Shown here piece by piece: positions 9,701-16,090 of a DNA stretch of 31,445 bases (position 1 is the first letter of the stretch; every line of letters begins with the position of its first letter). The position numbers and the translations under genes were made by a program. Source of the DNA: Chitinophagaceae bacterium UBA4857 (GTDB lineage Bacteria; Bacteroidota; Bacteroidia; Chitinophagales; Chitinophagaceae); the NCBI GenBank assembly GCA_002399735.1, contig DHEF01000041.1, forward strand, positions 39,213 through 70,657, written 5' to 3'. The notes beneath the pieces were generated by a model. It had not been told where the DNA came from and did not search any database. It saw nothing but the letters and a program-made list of their open reading frames with translations.

Positions 9701-10343
9701 TACCGAGATTGTGTTTAGTGTAATTGGGGTGTTATTAGGTTATACTATTACTGGTATGCAGGTAAGTGTGGTAATGACAGGTGTGGGCATACTTGGTTTG
9801 GCCGGTATCGTAATTAAAAACGGTATCCTGGTAATTGAGTTTGCCGATGAGTTACGTGGCCGTGGTATGAAAACCATGGAAGCTGTAATTGAAGCCGGTA
9901 AAACCCGTATTATTCCGGTATTGTTGACAGCCTTAGCCGCCATATTAGCCTTGGTGCCATTGGCAGTTGGTTTTAACATCAACTTTGTTACCATGTTCTC
10001 CGATTTAAATCCGCATATTTTCTTCGGTGGCGATAATGCATCTTTCTGGAAACCGCTGGCCTGGACAATCATTTTTGGTTTGGCTTTCGCTTTCTTTATG
10101 ACCCTGGTATTGGTGCCAAGTATGTATTTAATAGCCGAAAGGTTACGTCGCCCCATGCGCAACCAGTTTGGTGGTAAATGGGTTTCCTTCCTGGGAATTC
10201 CACCGGCCATCTTCCTGTTTATACCTTTAATGATCTGGTCAATGATCAGTCATAAAGGAAAAGTTAGGCGTCGTGCAGCAAAACTGAAAAAAGATTCAGA
10301 AAAATATAAAGTCAACGACAAATTTATAGGTAGTTGGTTTTAA
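6747..10343 (+). CDS. RND-family efflux permease (inner-membrane pump)
   Basis: A 1198-aa resistance-nodulation-division transporter of the AcrB/MexB type. The first helix lies near residue 27; large periplasmic loops follow helices 1 and 7. Helix 4 contains GLGIIVDDAIVVIENT with the paired aspartates of the proton relay. A later helix has GILGLAGIVIKNGILVIEFA with the matching lysine. The family drives drug or solute export by proton exchange. It is longer than AcrB (1049 aa), with inserted hydrophobic segments around residues 525-580 and a basic cytoplasmic C-terminal tail. Gene order with TetR, TolC-like and adaptor genes shows a complete tripartite system. The substrate is unknown. A strong terminator begins 25 bases after the stop. 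Confidence 0.95.
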   Translation: MSALENSTEKFKEFKPTTWSVKNKTSIYLLMLIVTLIGVFQFVTLPKEQFPDVVMPQIYVSTIHFGNSPKDIENLVTQPIEKQIKGITGAKITKVTSTSVNDFSAIIVEFGTNVKVDVALQKVKDAIDKAKQDLPTDLTQVPTAMEMSISEMPIMYVNVSGDYDGPTLKKYADELKDRLEELPQINRVDLVGAPEREFQVNVDNYRMQAAGITFDNISSAIAYENMDMSGGLFKVGNMQRNLQIKGQFKTAADIEQVIVRNTRGAAIYLKDIATIKDTIKDQESYARLDGKNVITLNIIKRSGENLIETSDDVKRITEELKANTFPPQLEVRITGDSSNSTRASFDELVNSIVIGFILVLLILMFFMGVTNAFFVALSVPLSMFVAFLFLPAGTFVVGSAITLNFIVLFALLFGLGIIVDDAIVVIENTHRIFVEGKGKISSTKAAMMAAGEVWYPVLAGTLTTLAPFFPLLFWPGIIGKFMISLPLMLIFTLTASLIVAFIMNPVFAVDFMNHAEHEKEKKSAIFKKAGFWIPVAVGILFDVLGYTFVGNLIIFIMICILLNRYFFDGWIHAFQNKALPWIMGHYEDLLRWALKGWRPVWLLLGAVGLFFVSIFLFGARGLSVVTFPNSDPNQIYVYAKLPTGTRVEYTDSITRILENRVYKVLDMDPKNGKLNPIVESVIANVAVGASDPSLGDRSTRPELGRIQVSFVAYEKRHGQSSAPYLDSIRAAMKGIPGVELSVAQEASGPPTGPPVNIEIASEDFDKLIKTAVHLKNYLDSVRTPGVEELKMDVDLKNPEVAITINRERALAEGVSTAQVGMQLRTALFGNEASKIKDGEDEYKIQVRNNEVQRKSLIELLNMKVAFMDMSSGAFKSVPISSLVNVDYTTTLGSVKRKNQKRVITLVSNVLESQGYTAAGVNAELANVIANYKQLPQGVTVKQTGEGEEMAETANFLGLALAAALLIILFILVLQFNSISKSVIILTEIVFSVIGVLLGYTITGMQVSVVMTGVGILGLAGIVIKNGILVIEFADELRGRGMKTMEAVIEAGKTRIIPVLLTALAAILALVPLAVGFNINFVTMFSDLNPHIFFGGDNASFWKPLAWTIIFGLAFAFFMTLVLVPSMYLIAERLRRPMRNQFGGKWVSFLGIPPAIFLFIPLMIWSMISHKGKVRRRAAKLKKDSEKYKVNDKFIGSWF

Positions 10344-10367
10344 GCTATTTGTGTAATTTTTAACGTA

Positions 10368-10406
10368 TTTGGGGCAACATTTTTAGTGTTGCCCCAAATT
10401 TTTTTT
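10368..10406 (+). terminator. Rho-independent terminator of the efflux operon
   Basis: A perfect 12-bp stem, TTTGGGGCAACA (10368-10379) with TGTTGCCCCAAA (10387-10398), a 7-base loop and eight T residues (10399-10406). Confidence 0.92.
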
Positions 10407-10553
10407 CAAAACTATGCAGCAAAACCAAAAGGCTTTTTGTCTTTGTTATCGTCGGGCATTTGCCGGCTAATCGGTTCCCTATAACAAACAGTCACCGTCA
10501 CACACACCTAAACTTTTTTATATTTTCCGCATTACTAACTGCTTATTTGCGGC

Positions 10554-10582
10554 AAAAGCGATCCTCAAAAGGGGTCGCTTTT
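10554..10582 (+). terminator. Second terminator-like hairpin downstream of the pump
   Basis: AAAAGCGATCC (10554-10564), loop TCAAAA and GGGTCGCTTTT (10572-10582) pair over 11 positions with one G-T wobble, followed by CATTTTTTG. A CCGCA/TGCGG pair (10527-10531 with 10548-10552) lies just before it. Because the efflux operon already ends at 10368-10406, this hairpin may terminate a small RNA starting in between, or it may be a back-up terminator. Confidence 0.5.
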
Positions 10583-10584
10583 CA

Positions 10585-10650
10585 TTTTTTGTTACCGGCT
10601 ACATATCCCTGATTGATCTTTTGTTGCGACGCTCCGTTCAACAGCATATT
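10585..10650 (+). repeat. Dispersed intergenic element, copy D
   Basis: Begins at a T-tract with TTTTGTTACC like copy B. It continues with CCCTGATTGATC, TTGTTGCGACGCTCCGTTCA and ACAGCAT. The TTGCGACGCTCCGTTCA block is identical to the inverted copy F at 25211-25293. Confidence 0.75.
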
Positions 10651-10776
10651 GCTAATCAACAATGTTAATAGTTCATTGTTAATGGTTAATAGATGTGTCT
10701 CAAAAAAGGACATTCCCTCTCTCTCTGGACTATCGTGTAGGCATATTTTTAAGTTATAACGTTTGGTCGTTAATAG

Positions 10777-10796
10777 CCGCCAGTTTTAACTGGCGG
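10777..10796. repeat. Palindromic hairpin
   Basis: CCGCCAGTTTTAACTGGCGG forms a 9-bp stem with a 2-base loop. There is no T-tract, so it is not a typical terminator. It resembles REP-like palindromes scattered in intergenic DNA. Confidence 0.6.
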
Positions 10797-11217
10797 ATTA
10801 GTGTGAATAAGGAAACGGTTTTAGCCAAATTAAAAACACAATAACCCTTTGTGCGTTTATCAAACACTTTTTCGTAGTACCTAAATATTAACATTCGACC
10901 CACTTCGGGGTCATAAACCCTTGTTGCTGTTCTTGTGCTATAAACATGTCATCCCGCTGGGATGGAGAAACGGTCGCTCTTTTAATGTGTAAAATGTGTT
11001 CACGCAATAAGGGACGTCGGGAAGAAAGATTTATGAGTAGTGAATAATCGGTAATGAGTTGGCTAATCTCACTTTTCAATGTTAGGTTTAAACAATCGCA
11101 AGCCCAAACCTTTATATCTCAGATCAAAAAATCAACAATCTTAGATTAAATCCTACATCCATAAATCAGCAATCATAAATTCTTCAGCAAATGGGCTGCC
11201 GGACTGACAGCTGTAGC

Positions 11218-11369
11218 TGCAATGGTGCGTTGGCGGTTTTCAAGCTGCGTGGCCATTGCACTACTGCAAAAGGCCGTAACTGCTGCTGACCCCGATTAAG
11301 AAAAACTACGGCTCATTCTTCGCCTTGTTTTTCTAAGTCGGGATTTGAAACCGGAGTTACTACTGCTGA
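11218..11369. repeat. Structured block with two long hairpins and a direct repeat
   Basis: TGCAATGG (11218-11225) pairs with CCATTGCA (11253-11260). CCCGATTAAGAAAAAC (11291-11306) pairs with GTTTTTCTAAGTCGGG (11327-11342) at 14 of 16 positions. GTAACTGCTGCTGA (11276-11289) recurs as GTTACTACTGCTGA (11356-11369) on either side of the second hairpin. The block is richer in GC than its surroundings and has no ORF. It may be an RNA structure or a non-autonomous repeat element. Confidence 0.5.
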
Positions 11370-11518
11370 TAGTCCCTAATAAAGTTGTAAGTTATAAGTA
11401 GTAAGTTGTAAATAAGGTGTAGGCTTTAGGATGTAAGGGGTAGTACTATTAACTATCAATTAACCATCAACTTCGTAACAATTAACTATTAACAATGAAC
11501 CATTAACTACTTTTCAAT

Positions 11519-11526
11519 TACTTTTG
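11519..11526 (+). promoter_or_regulatory. Candidate -7 box for the LptF/LptG gene
   Basis: TACTTTTG is an exact TAnnTTTG match 24 bases before the ATG. No TTTG stands at the expected -33 distance, so support is partial. A related TACTTTTC lies 10 bases upstream. Confidence 0.35.
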
Positions 11527-11550
11527 AGGCCGCAAAACACAGCGTAATTC

Positions 11551-12648
11551 ATGAAAAAAATAGACTGGTACATATTTAAAAAATTTATCACGGCCTTTGT
11601 GTTTTGTATGTTATTGTTTACCACCATTGCCGTTGCGGTAGATGCCAGTGAGAAAACCGACGATTTTGTAAAGACCGGCCTTTCCTCCTGGGAAATTGTA
11701 AAACAATACTATTTGGGCTTTGTACCTTTTATATGGGGCATGCTTTTTCCGTTATTTGTATTTATTGCCTGTATTTTTTTTACCAGTAAGCTGGCATTAA
11801 AGTCGGAGATTATTGCTATACTGGCAAGTGGTACCAGCTTTAACCGGTTTTTACGTCCATATATAGTAGGTGGGGTTTTATTGGCCTCCATTTTATGGTT
11901 GGGTAGCCGTTATGTTTTGCCAAAAGCAAACGGTATTCAGGTGGAGTTTAAGGCAAAGTACATGGATAAAGATGATCCATCGAAAAACGACAACCACTCC
12001 GGTTGCTGGAACTGTTTTTTCCGCCGGCTGGATAGTACTACTTATGCGGGGTTTAAAAACTTTAATGCCGAGTCGCAAAGCGGCGGTATGTTTTTTTTAA
12101 ACAAAGTAAAAAACGACAAAATTGTATATAATATACGGGCCAATAGTATAAAGTGGGATACGGCGGTAAATAAATGGCGGGCCATATCGGTTACCGAACG
12201 GACTATTGACAGTATGCAGGAGCGCATCCGCACTTTTGATGAGCTTACTTTAAACTTATTATTACGCCCTGAGGAGTTGGTTAGTGATGAAGGCCTGAAA
12301 GATAAATTAACCACACCTGAGCTTACTACGTTTATAGAAAAAGAAGAGCTGCGTGCCAACGAAGGTCTAAGTGCATTGAAAGTGGAAAAATACAGACGCA
12401 CAGCCACCGCCTTCTCGGTAATACTGTTAACGTTAATAGGAGTGGTTATTGCCAGCCGTAAAACCCGTGGTGGTAGTGGCATGCACCTGGCTTTGGGTAT
12501 TATTATAGCTGCATTATTTATTGTGTCCGACAGGTTTTCAACTGTATTTGCTACCAAGGGTAGCTTCCCGCCATTACTGGCTGCGTGGACACCCAATATT
12601 GTGTTTTCGGTAGTAGCATTATTATTATACCGTAAGGCACCAAAATAG
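11551..12648 (+). CDS. LptF/LptG-family LPS export permease
   Basis: A 365-aa inner-membrane protein of the YjgP/YjgQ family, close to E. coli LptF (366 aa). The start MKKIDWYIFKKFITAFVFCM is the typical first helix. Helices follow near residues 58-78 and 101-120, then a large periplasmic beta-jellyroll-like region (about 125-275). Three C-terminal helices are near 287-304, 311-326 and 338-360, with SVILLTLIGVVIASRKTRGG matching the conserved end of the family. In the family LptF and LptG pair with the ATPase LptB to move LPS from the inner membrane to the periplasmic bridge. Whether this copy is LptF or LptG cannot be decided here, and no lptB is in the window. It is followed by citrate synthase after 169 bases with its own promoter, so it is probably monocistronic. 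Confidence 0.9.
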   Translation: MKKIDWYIFKKFITAFVFCMLLFTTIAVAVDASEKTDDFVKTGLSSWEIVKQYYLGFVPFIWGMLFPLFVFIACIFFTSKLALKSEIIAILASGTSFNRFLRPYIVGGVLLASILWLGSRYVLPKANGIQVEFKAKYMDKDDPSKNDNHSGCWNCFFRRLDSTTYAGFKNFNAESQSGGMFFLNKVKNDKIVYNIRANSIKWDTAVNKWRAISVTERTIDSMQERIRTFDELTLNLLLRPEELVSDEGLKDKLTTPELTTFIEKEELRANEGLSALKVEKYRRTATAFSVILLTLIGVVIASRKTRGGSGMHLALGIIIAALFIVSDRFSTVFATKGSFPPLLAAWTPNIVFSVVALLLYRKAPK

Positions 12649-12745
12649 TATAGTAAGTGCAATAGCATAATTGCAATATATTAGCAGCTGTTCATAATAT
12701 TTTAACCTGCAAAAGGGCTTTTTTTACAAACTTTTAGCTTCATTT

Positions 12746-12777
12746 TTTGTTGTACCGTTGTCCATTGGCTATCTTTA
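12746..12777 (+). promoter_or_regulatory. Candidate promoter of citrate synthase
   Basis: TTTG at 12746-12749, a 20-base spacer and TATCTTTA (12770-12777), one mismatch from TAnnTTTG. It lies 40 bases before the ATG at 12818. Confidence 0.5.
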
Positions 12778-12817
12778 GCCCGATAGCTAAATTTATTATT
12801 ACACGAAATAGTTTGTC

Positions 12818-14143
12818 ATGGGAATAATCAAAGACAGGTTTAAGGCCAAGGCTGATGTAACGGCTGTTGAGATTAAGGAAATGCTGAAAGAGCATGGTAA
12901 CAAAGTAATTGGAGAGGTACAATTGTCGCAAATATACCAGGGTATGCGTGGTATGACGGGATTGGTAACCGAAACATCTTTATTAGATGCACAGGATGGT
13001 ATCCGCTTTCGCGGATTTACTATACCGGAGTTACGTGAAAAATTACCCAAAGCTCCCGGTGGTACCGAGCCATTACCCGAAGGCTTATTTTACTTAATGT
13101 TAATTGGGGAGTTGCCAACTGAGGATGATGTACAGCACCTGAGTGCTGTATTACAACGTCGTAGCCATGTGCCTACGCATGTGTTTCATACAATAGATGC
13201 CTTGCCTTTAAATACGCACCCTATGACGCAGTTTGTGGTGGGTGTAATGGCATTACAAACCGAAAGCCAGTTTGCAAAAAAATATGCAGCCGGCATGAAC
13301 AAAAAAGATTATTGGGAAGCGGTTTTCGACGACTCTATGGATCTTATAGCCCGCATACCACATGTTGCAGCTTACATTTATCGCCGTAAATACAAGTTTG
13401 GTAACCATATACAACCAAATGGTTTGTTAGACTGGGCCGGCAACTTTGCGCAAATGTTAGGTTTTGAAGATGAAAAATTTCATGAGTTAATGCGTTTATA
13501 CATGACCATTCATGCCGATCATGAAGGTGGTAACGTATCTGCCCATACAACACATTTAGTAGGCTCGGCCTTAAGCGACCCTTATTTAAGTTTTGCCGCA
13601 GGGCTTAACGGTTTAGCAGGGCCTTTACATGGCCTGGCTAATCAGGAAGTAATTAAGTGGATTTTAGAAATGCAGGAAGAACTAAAATCTGACGACCCTT
13701 CCAAAGAAGAAATTGAAGCTTATGTACGCAAAACCTTAAGCGAGGGCAAAGTAGTTCCGGGTTATGGTCATGCTGTATTACGCCAAACCGATCCACGCTT
13801 TACCGCACAAATGGAGTTTGGTAAAAAACATATGCCCGATGATAAACTGGTAAACACCGTATGGAAAGTGTACGATGTAGTGCCGCCAATTTTAGAATCG
13901 TTAGGTAAAGTAAAAAATCCTTGGCCAAATGTAGATGCGCATAGCGGTGCATTATTGTTACATTTTGGCTTAAAAGAATACGAGTATTACACCGTATTAT
14001 TTGGTGTAAGCCGCGCCTTAGGTGTATTGGCCAGCCTTTGCTGGGACAGAGCACTGGGCTTCCCGCTGGAGCGTCCAAAATCAGTAACAACCGATCTGGT
14101 AAAAAAATGGTTACGTGGCGAAGATAACATCTGGGGCGATTAA
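12818..14143 (+). CDS. gltA: Citrate synthase, eukaryotic (mitochondrial) type
   Basis: A 441-aa enzyme that condenses oxaloacetate with acetyl-CoA at the entry of the TCA cycle. Catalytic residues are visible: His271 in GPLHGLANQE, His318 in VPGYGHAVLRQTDPR and Asp373 in NPWPNVDAHSGALL, almost the same numbering as pig heart enzyme (274, 320, 375). The phrases HLVGSALSDPYLSFAAGLNG, YYTVLFGVSRALGVLASLCW and RALGFPLERPKS match mitochondrial citrate synthases as I remember them far better than E. coli GltA. The usual proteobacterial N-terminal domain that binds NADH is not apparent. The enzyme is therefore probably dimeric and not NADH-regulated (inference from type). It has its own candidate promoter and a perfect terminator, so it is a single-gene unit. 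Confidence 0.95.
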   Translation: MGIIKDRFKAKADVTAVEIKEMLKEHGNKVIGEVQLSQIYQGMRGMTGLVTETSLLDAQDGIRFRGFTIPELREKLPKAPGGTEPLPEGLFYLMLIGELPTEDDVQHLSAVLQRRSHVPTHVFHTIDALPLNTHPMTQFVVGVMALQTESQFAKKYAAGMNKKDYWEAVFDDSMDLIARIPHVAAYIYRRKYKFGNHIQPNGLLDWAGNFAQMLGFEDEKFHELMRLYMTIHADHEGGNVSAHTTHLVGSALSDPYLSFAAGLNGLAGPLHGLANQEVIKWILEMQEELKSDDPSKEEIEAYVRKTLSEGKVVPGYGHAVLRQTDPRFTAQMEFGKKHMPDDKLVNTVWKVYDVVPPILESLGKVKNPWPNVDAHSGALLLHFGLKEYEYYTVLFGVSRALGVLASLCWDRALGFPLERPKSVTTDLVKKWLRGEDNIWGD

Positions 14144-14170
14144 TTGTTAACTAGTAAGTACCAATAATGT

Positions 14171-14203
14171 AAATGAGGAGAAATATTTCTCCTCATTTTT
14201 TTT
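14171..14203 (+). terminator. Terminator of citrate synthase
   Basis: AAATGAGGAGAAAT (14171-14184) and ATTTCTCCTCATTT (14185-14198) form a perfect 28-base palindrome that folds into a GC-containing stem, followed by T residues to 14203. Confidence 0.93.
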
Positions 14204-14232
14204 ACGCAAACAAATAAAATATTGTGGCGTGC

Positions 14233-14304
14233 CGCTGTTATACAAACTGCGGCGGCTGGCCGTGTAATAAATTAAACTGTACATGCCTTGTTTGTACAAC
14301 AGCG
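14233..14304. repeat. Long imperfect inverted repeat (15-bp arms)
   Basis: Arms 14233-14247 and 14290-14304 are complementary at 14 of 15 positions. The 42-base interior contains GCGGCGGCTGGCCGTG. It would form a stable hairpin in DNA or RNA. No T-tract follows. Confidence 0.65.
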
Positions 14305-14493
14305 TCGGGCTGTACGCTGTATCTTTTGCCCTGCGCTGCCCTTAGCCAACGCTTCGCAAAAGGATGCCGCTTCCATCCCTCACGCTTGCTTACGCCGGTT
14401 ATCAGGTCTGTTTATATTTTTACTAAACACTTAAGGTTTTTTAATCTCATCTTTAACTCCCTAATACAAACGTTAAAATCACTTTTGTCACAA

Positions 14494-14534
14494 TGTAAAT
14501 TGTCAAATTTTCTAATTAATCAATTGCCAGATTA
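14494..14534. repeat. AT-rich AATT-phrase repeat, copy 2
   Basis: AAATTGTCAAATTTTCTAAT then TAATCAATTGCCAGATTA; same style as 145-178 and 24400-24438. Confidence 0.5.
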
Positions 14535-14600
14535 AACTTTGGTATGGTTTTTTATAAGTATAGTACAAACAACATTGTTTAACCTATAAATAATTTTTTT

Positions 14601-14849
14601 ATGACAAATAGAAACAAAGTATTACTAGGCGTTATTGGCGCAGCAGCTGCAGGTGTAGTAGTAGGTATGTTATTGGCTCCTGAAAAAGGAAAAGATATGC
14701 GTAAAAAAATAAAAAAAACTACAGGTGATTGGGCCGATACTGTAAGCCATCTTTTCGAAAAAGGAAAAGACAAAGCCGAATCCAAGGCTAAAGAGCTAAA
14801 AAATATTGCAGAGGATAAAGTTAACAGGGTTAAAGAGAGTTTATCCTAA
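14601..14849 (+). CDS. YtxH domain-containing protein
   Basis: An 82-aa protein. Residues 7-25 (LLGVIGAAAAGVVVGMLLAP) form one membrane helix, followed directly by the family signature APEKGKDMRKKIKK and a charged amphipathic helix rich in Lys and Glu. This is the usual build of YtxH proteins, small membrane-anchored proteins linked to general stress in Bacillus; their molecular function is not defined. The neighbours downstream are a holin-like membrane protein and a basic hypothetical, a cluster often seen with YtxH in Bacteroidota. The gap of about 200 bases to the next start and a palindrome AATACT/AGTATT at 14894-14909 leave open whether they share a transcript. Confidence 0.88.
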   Translation: MTNRNKVLLGVIGAAAAGVVVGMLLAPEKGKDMRKKIKKTTGDWADTVSHLFEKGKDKAESKAKELKNIAEDKVNRVKESLS

Positions 14850-15053
14850 CCCCTAAACGTTATACAGTTATTCTCTAATTGTTTTAATGTTTAAATACTA
14901 TAAAGTATTACCTTAACAGTAATTGAACATTATTTAATAAAGGGCGGCACTGTTAATACATAGCTGTGTGAGTAAGGAAACATGATGAGGAAACAGTATT
15001 GTGTTTTACAGCGCAGCAAAGTGTTAACAATGCTGCCTTTTAATTTTATTACC

Positions 15054-15392
15054 ATGAGTGCACTAAAAGAAAAGACAGCCGACATTGTTGATCACATTGA
15101 AGATATAGCGGAGACCTATTATAAGCTAACTATCGTTAATGCTACACAAAAAGCTACCAGCCTTGCATCATCGGTGGTTATTATGCTTGTTATAGCAGCG
15201 CTTAGTATGTTTACATTGGTTTTTTTAGCCATTGCTTTGGCATTATGGCTTGGCGATCTTATACATAGTCGTTCTGGTGGTTTTCTGTTATCGGCAGGCA
15301 TTTTCTTAGTGGTTTTAGGCATTGTGTTTTTAATCAGAAAACCAATAATTAAATCTATTCGTGACTTAATAGTTAGAAAAATTTATGAATAA
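15054..15392 (+). CDS. Holin-like (phage_holin_3 / DUF1469-type) membrane protein
   Basis: A 112-aa protein from ATG 15054 (MSALKEKTADIVDHIEDIAE). An amphipathic N-terminal helix is followed by two membrane helices near residues 38-65 and 74-93, then a basic tail (IRKPIIKSIRDLIVRKIYE). This matches the Actinobacteriophage holin-like superfamily, which in free-living bacteria is usually not a phage gene. The frame is open back to 14982, but the extra 24 residues are unlike the family, so the inner ATG is preferred. The stop overlaps the next start by 8 bases, indicating a shared transcript with the following gene. Confidence 0.8.
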   Translation: MSALKEKTADIVDHIEDIAETYYKLTIVNATQKATSLASSVVIMLVIAALSMFTLVFLAIALALWLGDLIHSRSGGFLLSAGIFLVVLGIVFLIRKPIIKSIRDLIVRKIYE

Positions 15393-15798
15393 ACCACGTA
15401 CATACAACGAATTGCTGGCCGAAAAAGCCAGGTTAAAACTATTGATAAAGGAGCAGCAGCAAATTATTCATGAGGATTTTAATGAAATAAAGCAAGAATT
15501 GGAACCTGTTCGTAAAGTATTAACCAACGTTAAAAAACTTTTCTCAAAAGAAACAGGAGGTGGTTTATTAACCCTTGGTGCCGATAAATTAATAGATATA
15601 GTGGTGCGGCGAGTATTGTTGGCAAGAAGTGGCTGGTTAGCCAAATTAATAGTGCCTGCCTTGGCTAAAAACTATACTTCGCATGTTGTAGATGATAATA
15701 AGGGAAAAATAATGAATTGGATTTTTTCGTTCTTTAAAAACAAAAAGAAGACAGACGCCAGTACCTCTCAACAAAGTGAGGGAGTGGTAGAGAAATAA
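15385..15798 (+). CDS. Hypothetical basic protein following the holin-like gene
   Basis: A 137-aa protein with no family that I recognise with confidence. It starts with a charged helix (YNELLAEKARLKLLIKEQQQ) likely to form a coiled coil. The middle has a mildly hydrophobic stretch (LGADKLIDIVVRRVLLARSG) and WLAKLIVPALAKNY. Near residue 111 is a short aromatic segment (MNWIFSFFKNKKKT), and the tail is polar. The start overlaps the holin-like gene by 8 bases. Proteins of this size and pattern commonly follow holin-like/YtxH genes in Bacteroidota, so a role at the membrane is plausible, but the function is unknown. Confidence 0.8.
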   Translation: MNKPRTYNELLAEKARLKLLIKEQQQIIHEDFNEIKQELEPVRKVLTNVKKLFSKETGGGLLTLGADKLIDIVVRRVLLARSGWLAKLIVPALAKNYTSHVVDDNKGKIMNWIFSFFKNKKKTDASTSQQSEGVVEK

Positions 15799-15813
15799 AT
15801 TATAATTATAATT

Positions 15814-15843
15814 TTTGCTATTGCCTGCAAACCCCTAAATTTG
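15814..15843 (+). promoter_or_regulatory. Promoter of tRNA-Ala
   Basis: TTTG (15814-15817), an 18-base spacer and TAAATTTG (15836-15843), an exact Bacteroidota -33/-7 pair. The tRNA begins 18 bases after the -7 box, consistent with a very short 5' leader. Confidence 0.75.
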
Positions 15844-15861
15844 CTCTCCGTTCACCATTTA

Positions 15862-15936
<75 letters not shown>

Positions 15937-15944
15937 AAATAATT

Positions 15945-15970
15945 GCCCCTCACTTTAGAGGGGCTTTTTT
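15945..15970 (+). terminator. Terminator of the tRNA-Ala gene
   Basis: GCCCCTC (15945-15951), 6-base loop, GAGGGGC (15958-15964) and TTTTTT. Confidence 0.92.
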
Positions 15971-16055
15971 GTTGGGTTAATTTCAGGTTAATTGTTGGTT
16001 GCTGTCGTAAACGTATTTTGAAAAGGGGTAAATGCGGGCTTCTCAACAAATAATA

Positions 16056-16085
16056 AATAAGCCCCTCGGTTTTAAGAGGCTTATT
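16056..16085 (-). terminator. Terminator downstream of the NarL-type regulator
   Basis: AATAAGCC with CTC (16056-16067, one unpaired C) pairs with GAGGCTTATT (16076-16085). On the minus strand the hairpin follows the regulator stop within 6 bases; the tail TTATTTATTATTTG is only moderately T-rich. Confidence 0.6.
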
Positions 16086-16090
16086 TTATT

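Larger units (their letters stand above)
10407..11550. other. 1.1-kb gene-free region built of repeats and hairpins
   Basis: No credible gene on either strand. In order it holds a terminator-like hairpin (10554-10582), dispersed element copy D, a phrase at 10664-10685 that returns inverted at 11486-11507, a CCGCCAGTT/AACTGGCGG hairpin (10777-10796), short hairpins GACCC/GGGTC near 10899-10913 and ATCCC/GGGAT near 10950-10962, a GC-richer structured block (11218-11369), TAAGTTGTAAGT-like phrases near 11386-11415, and a -7 box for the next gene. It looks like a mosaic of non-coding repeats. Confidence 0.7.
14204..14600. other. Gene-free stretch with inverted repeats
   Basis: CGCTGTTATACAAAC (14233-14247) pairs with GTTTGTACAACAGCG (14290-14304), 14 of 15 positions, around a 42-base GC-rich loop. 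CTTTTGC (14323-14329) pairs with GCAAAAG (14356-14362). The wording (GGATGCCGCTTCCATCCCTC) recalls repeats between genes in related genomes. A Cys-rich 103-aa frame across it starts at GTG and is judged spurious. The AT-rich AATT phrase repeat follows at 14494-14534. Confidence 0.6.

Noticed and set aside
7598..10210. Long open frames on the minus strand opposite the RND pump gene
   Set aside because: They are reading-frame shadows of a strongly conserved gene, with low-complexity composition and no motifs.
10888..11079. A 63-residue minus-strand frame in the large gene-free region
   Set aside because: It spans short palindromes and repeat phrases, and shows no motif or promoter.
12042..12668. 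A 208-residue minus-strand frame opposite the LptF/LptG gene
   Set aside because: It lies wholly opposite a recognisable conserved gene and shows no domain of its own.
14224..14535. A 103-residue Cys-rich open frame behind citrate synthase
   Set aside because: It starts at GTG, covers an inverted-repeat structure and an AT-rich repeat, and its residue composition simply reflects the hairpin sequence. No signal, domain or neighbour supports translation.
14982..15053. A 24-residue extension of the holin-like protein
   Set aside because: The extension is unlike the family, while ATG 15054 gives the expected amphipathic helix at the N-terminus.
15054..15798. The holin-like gene as part of a prophage
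   Set aside because: No lysin, integrase or structural phage genes are near; the neighbours YtxH and a tRNA fit the common chromosomal envelope-stress cluster.
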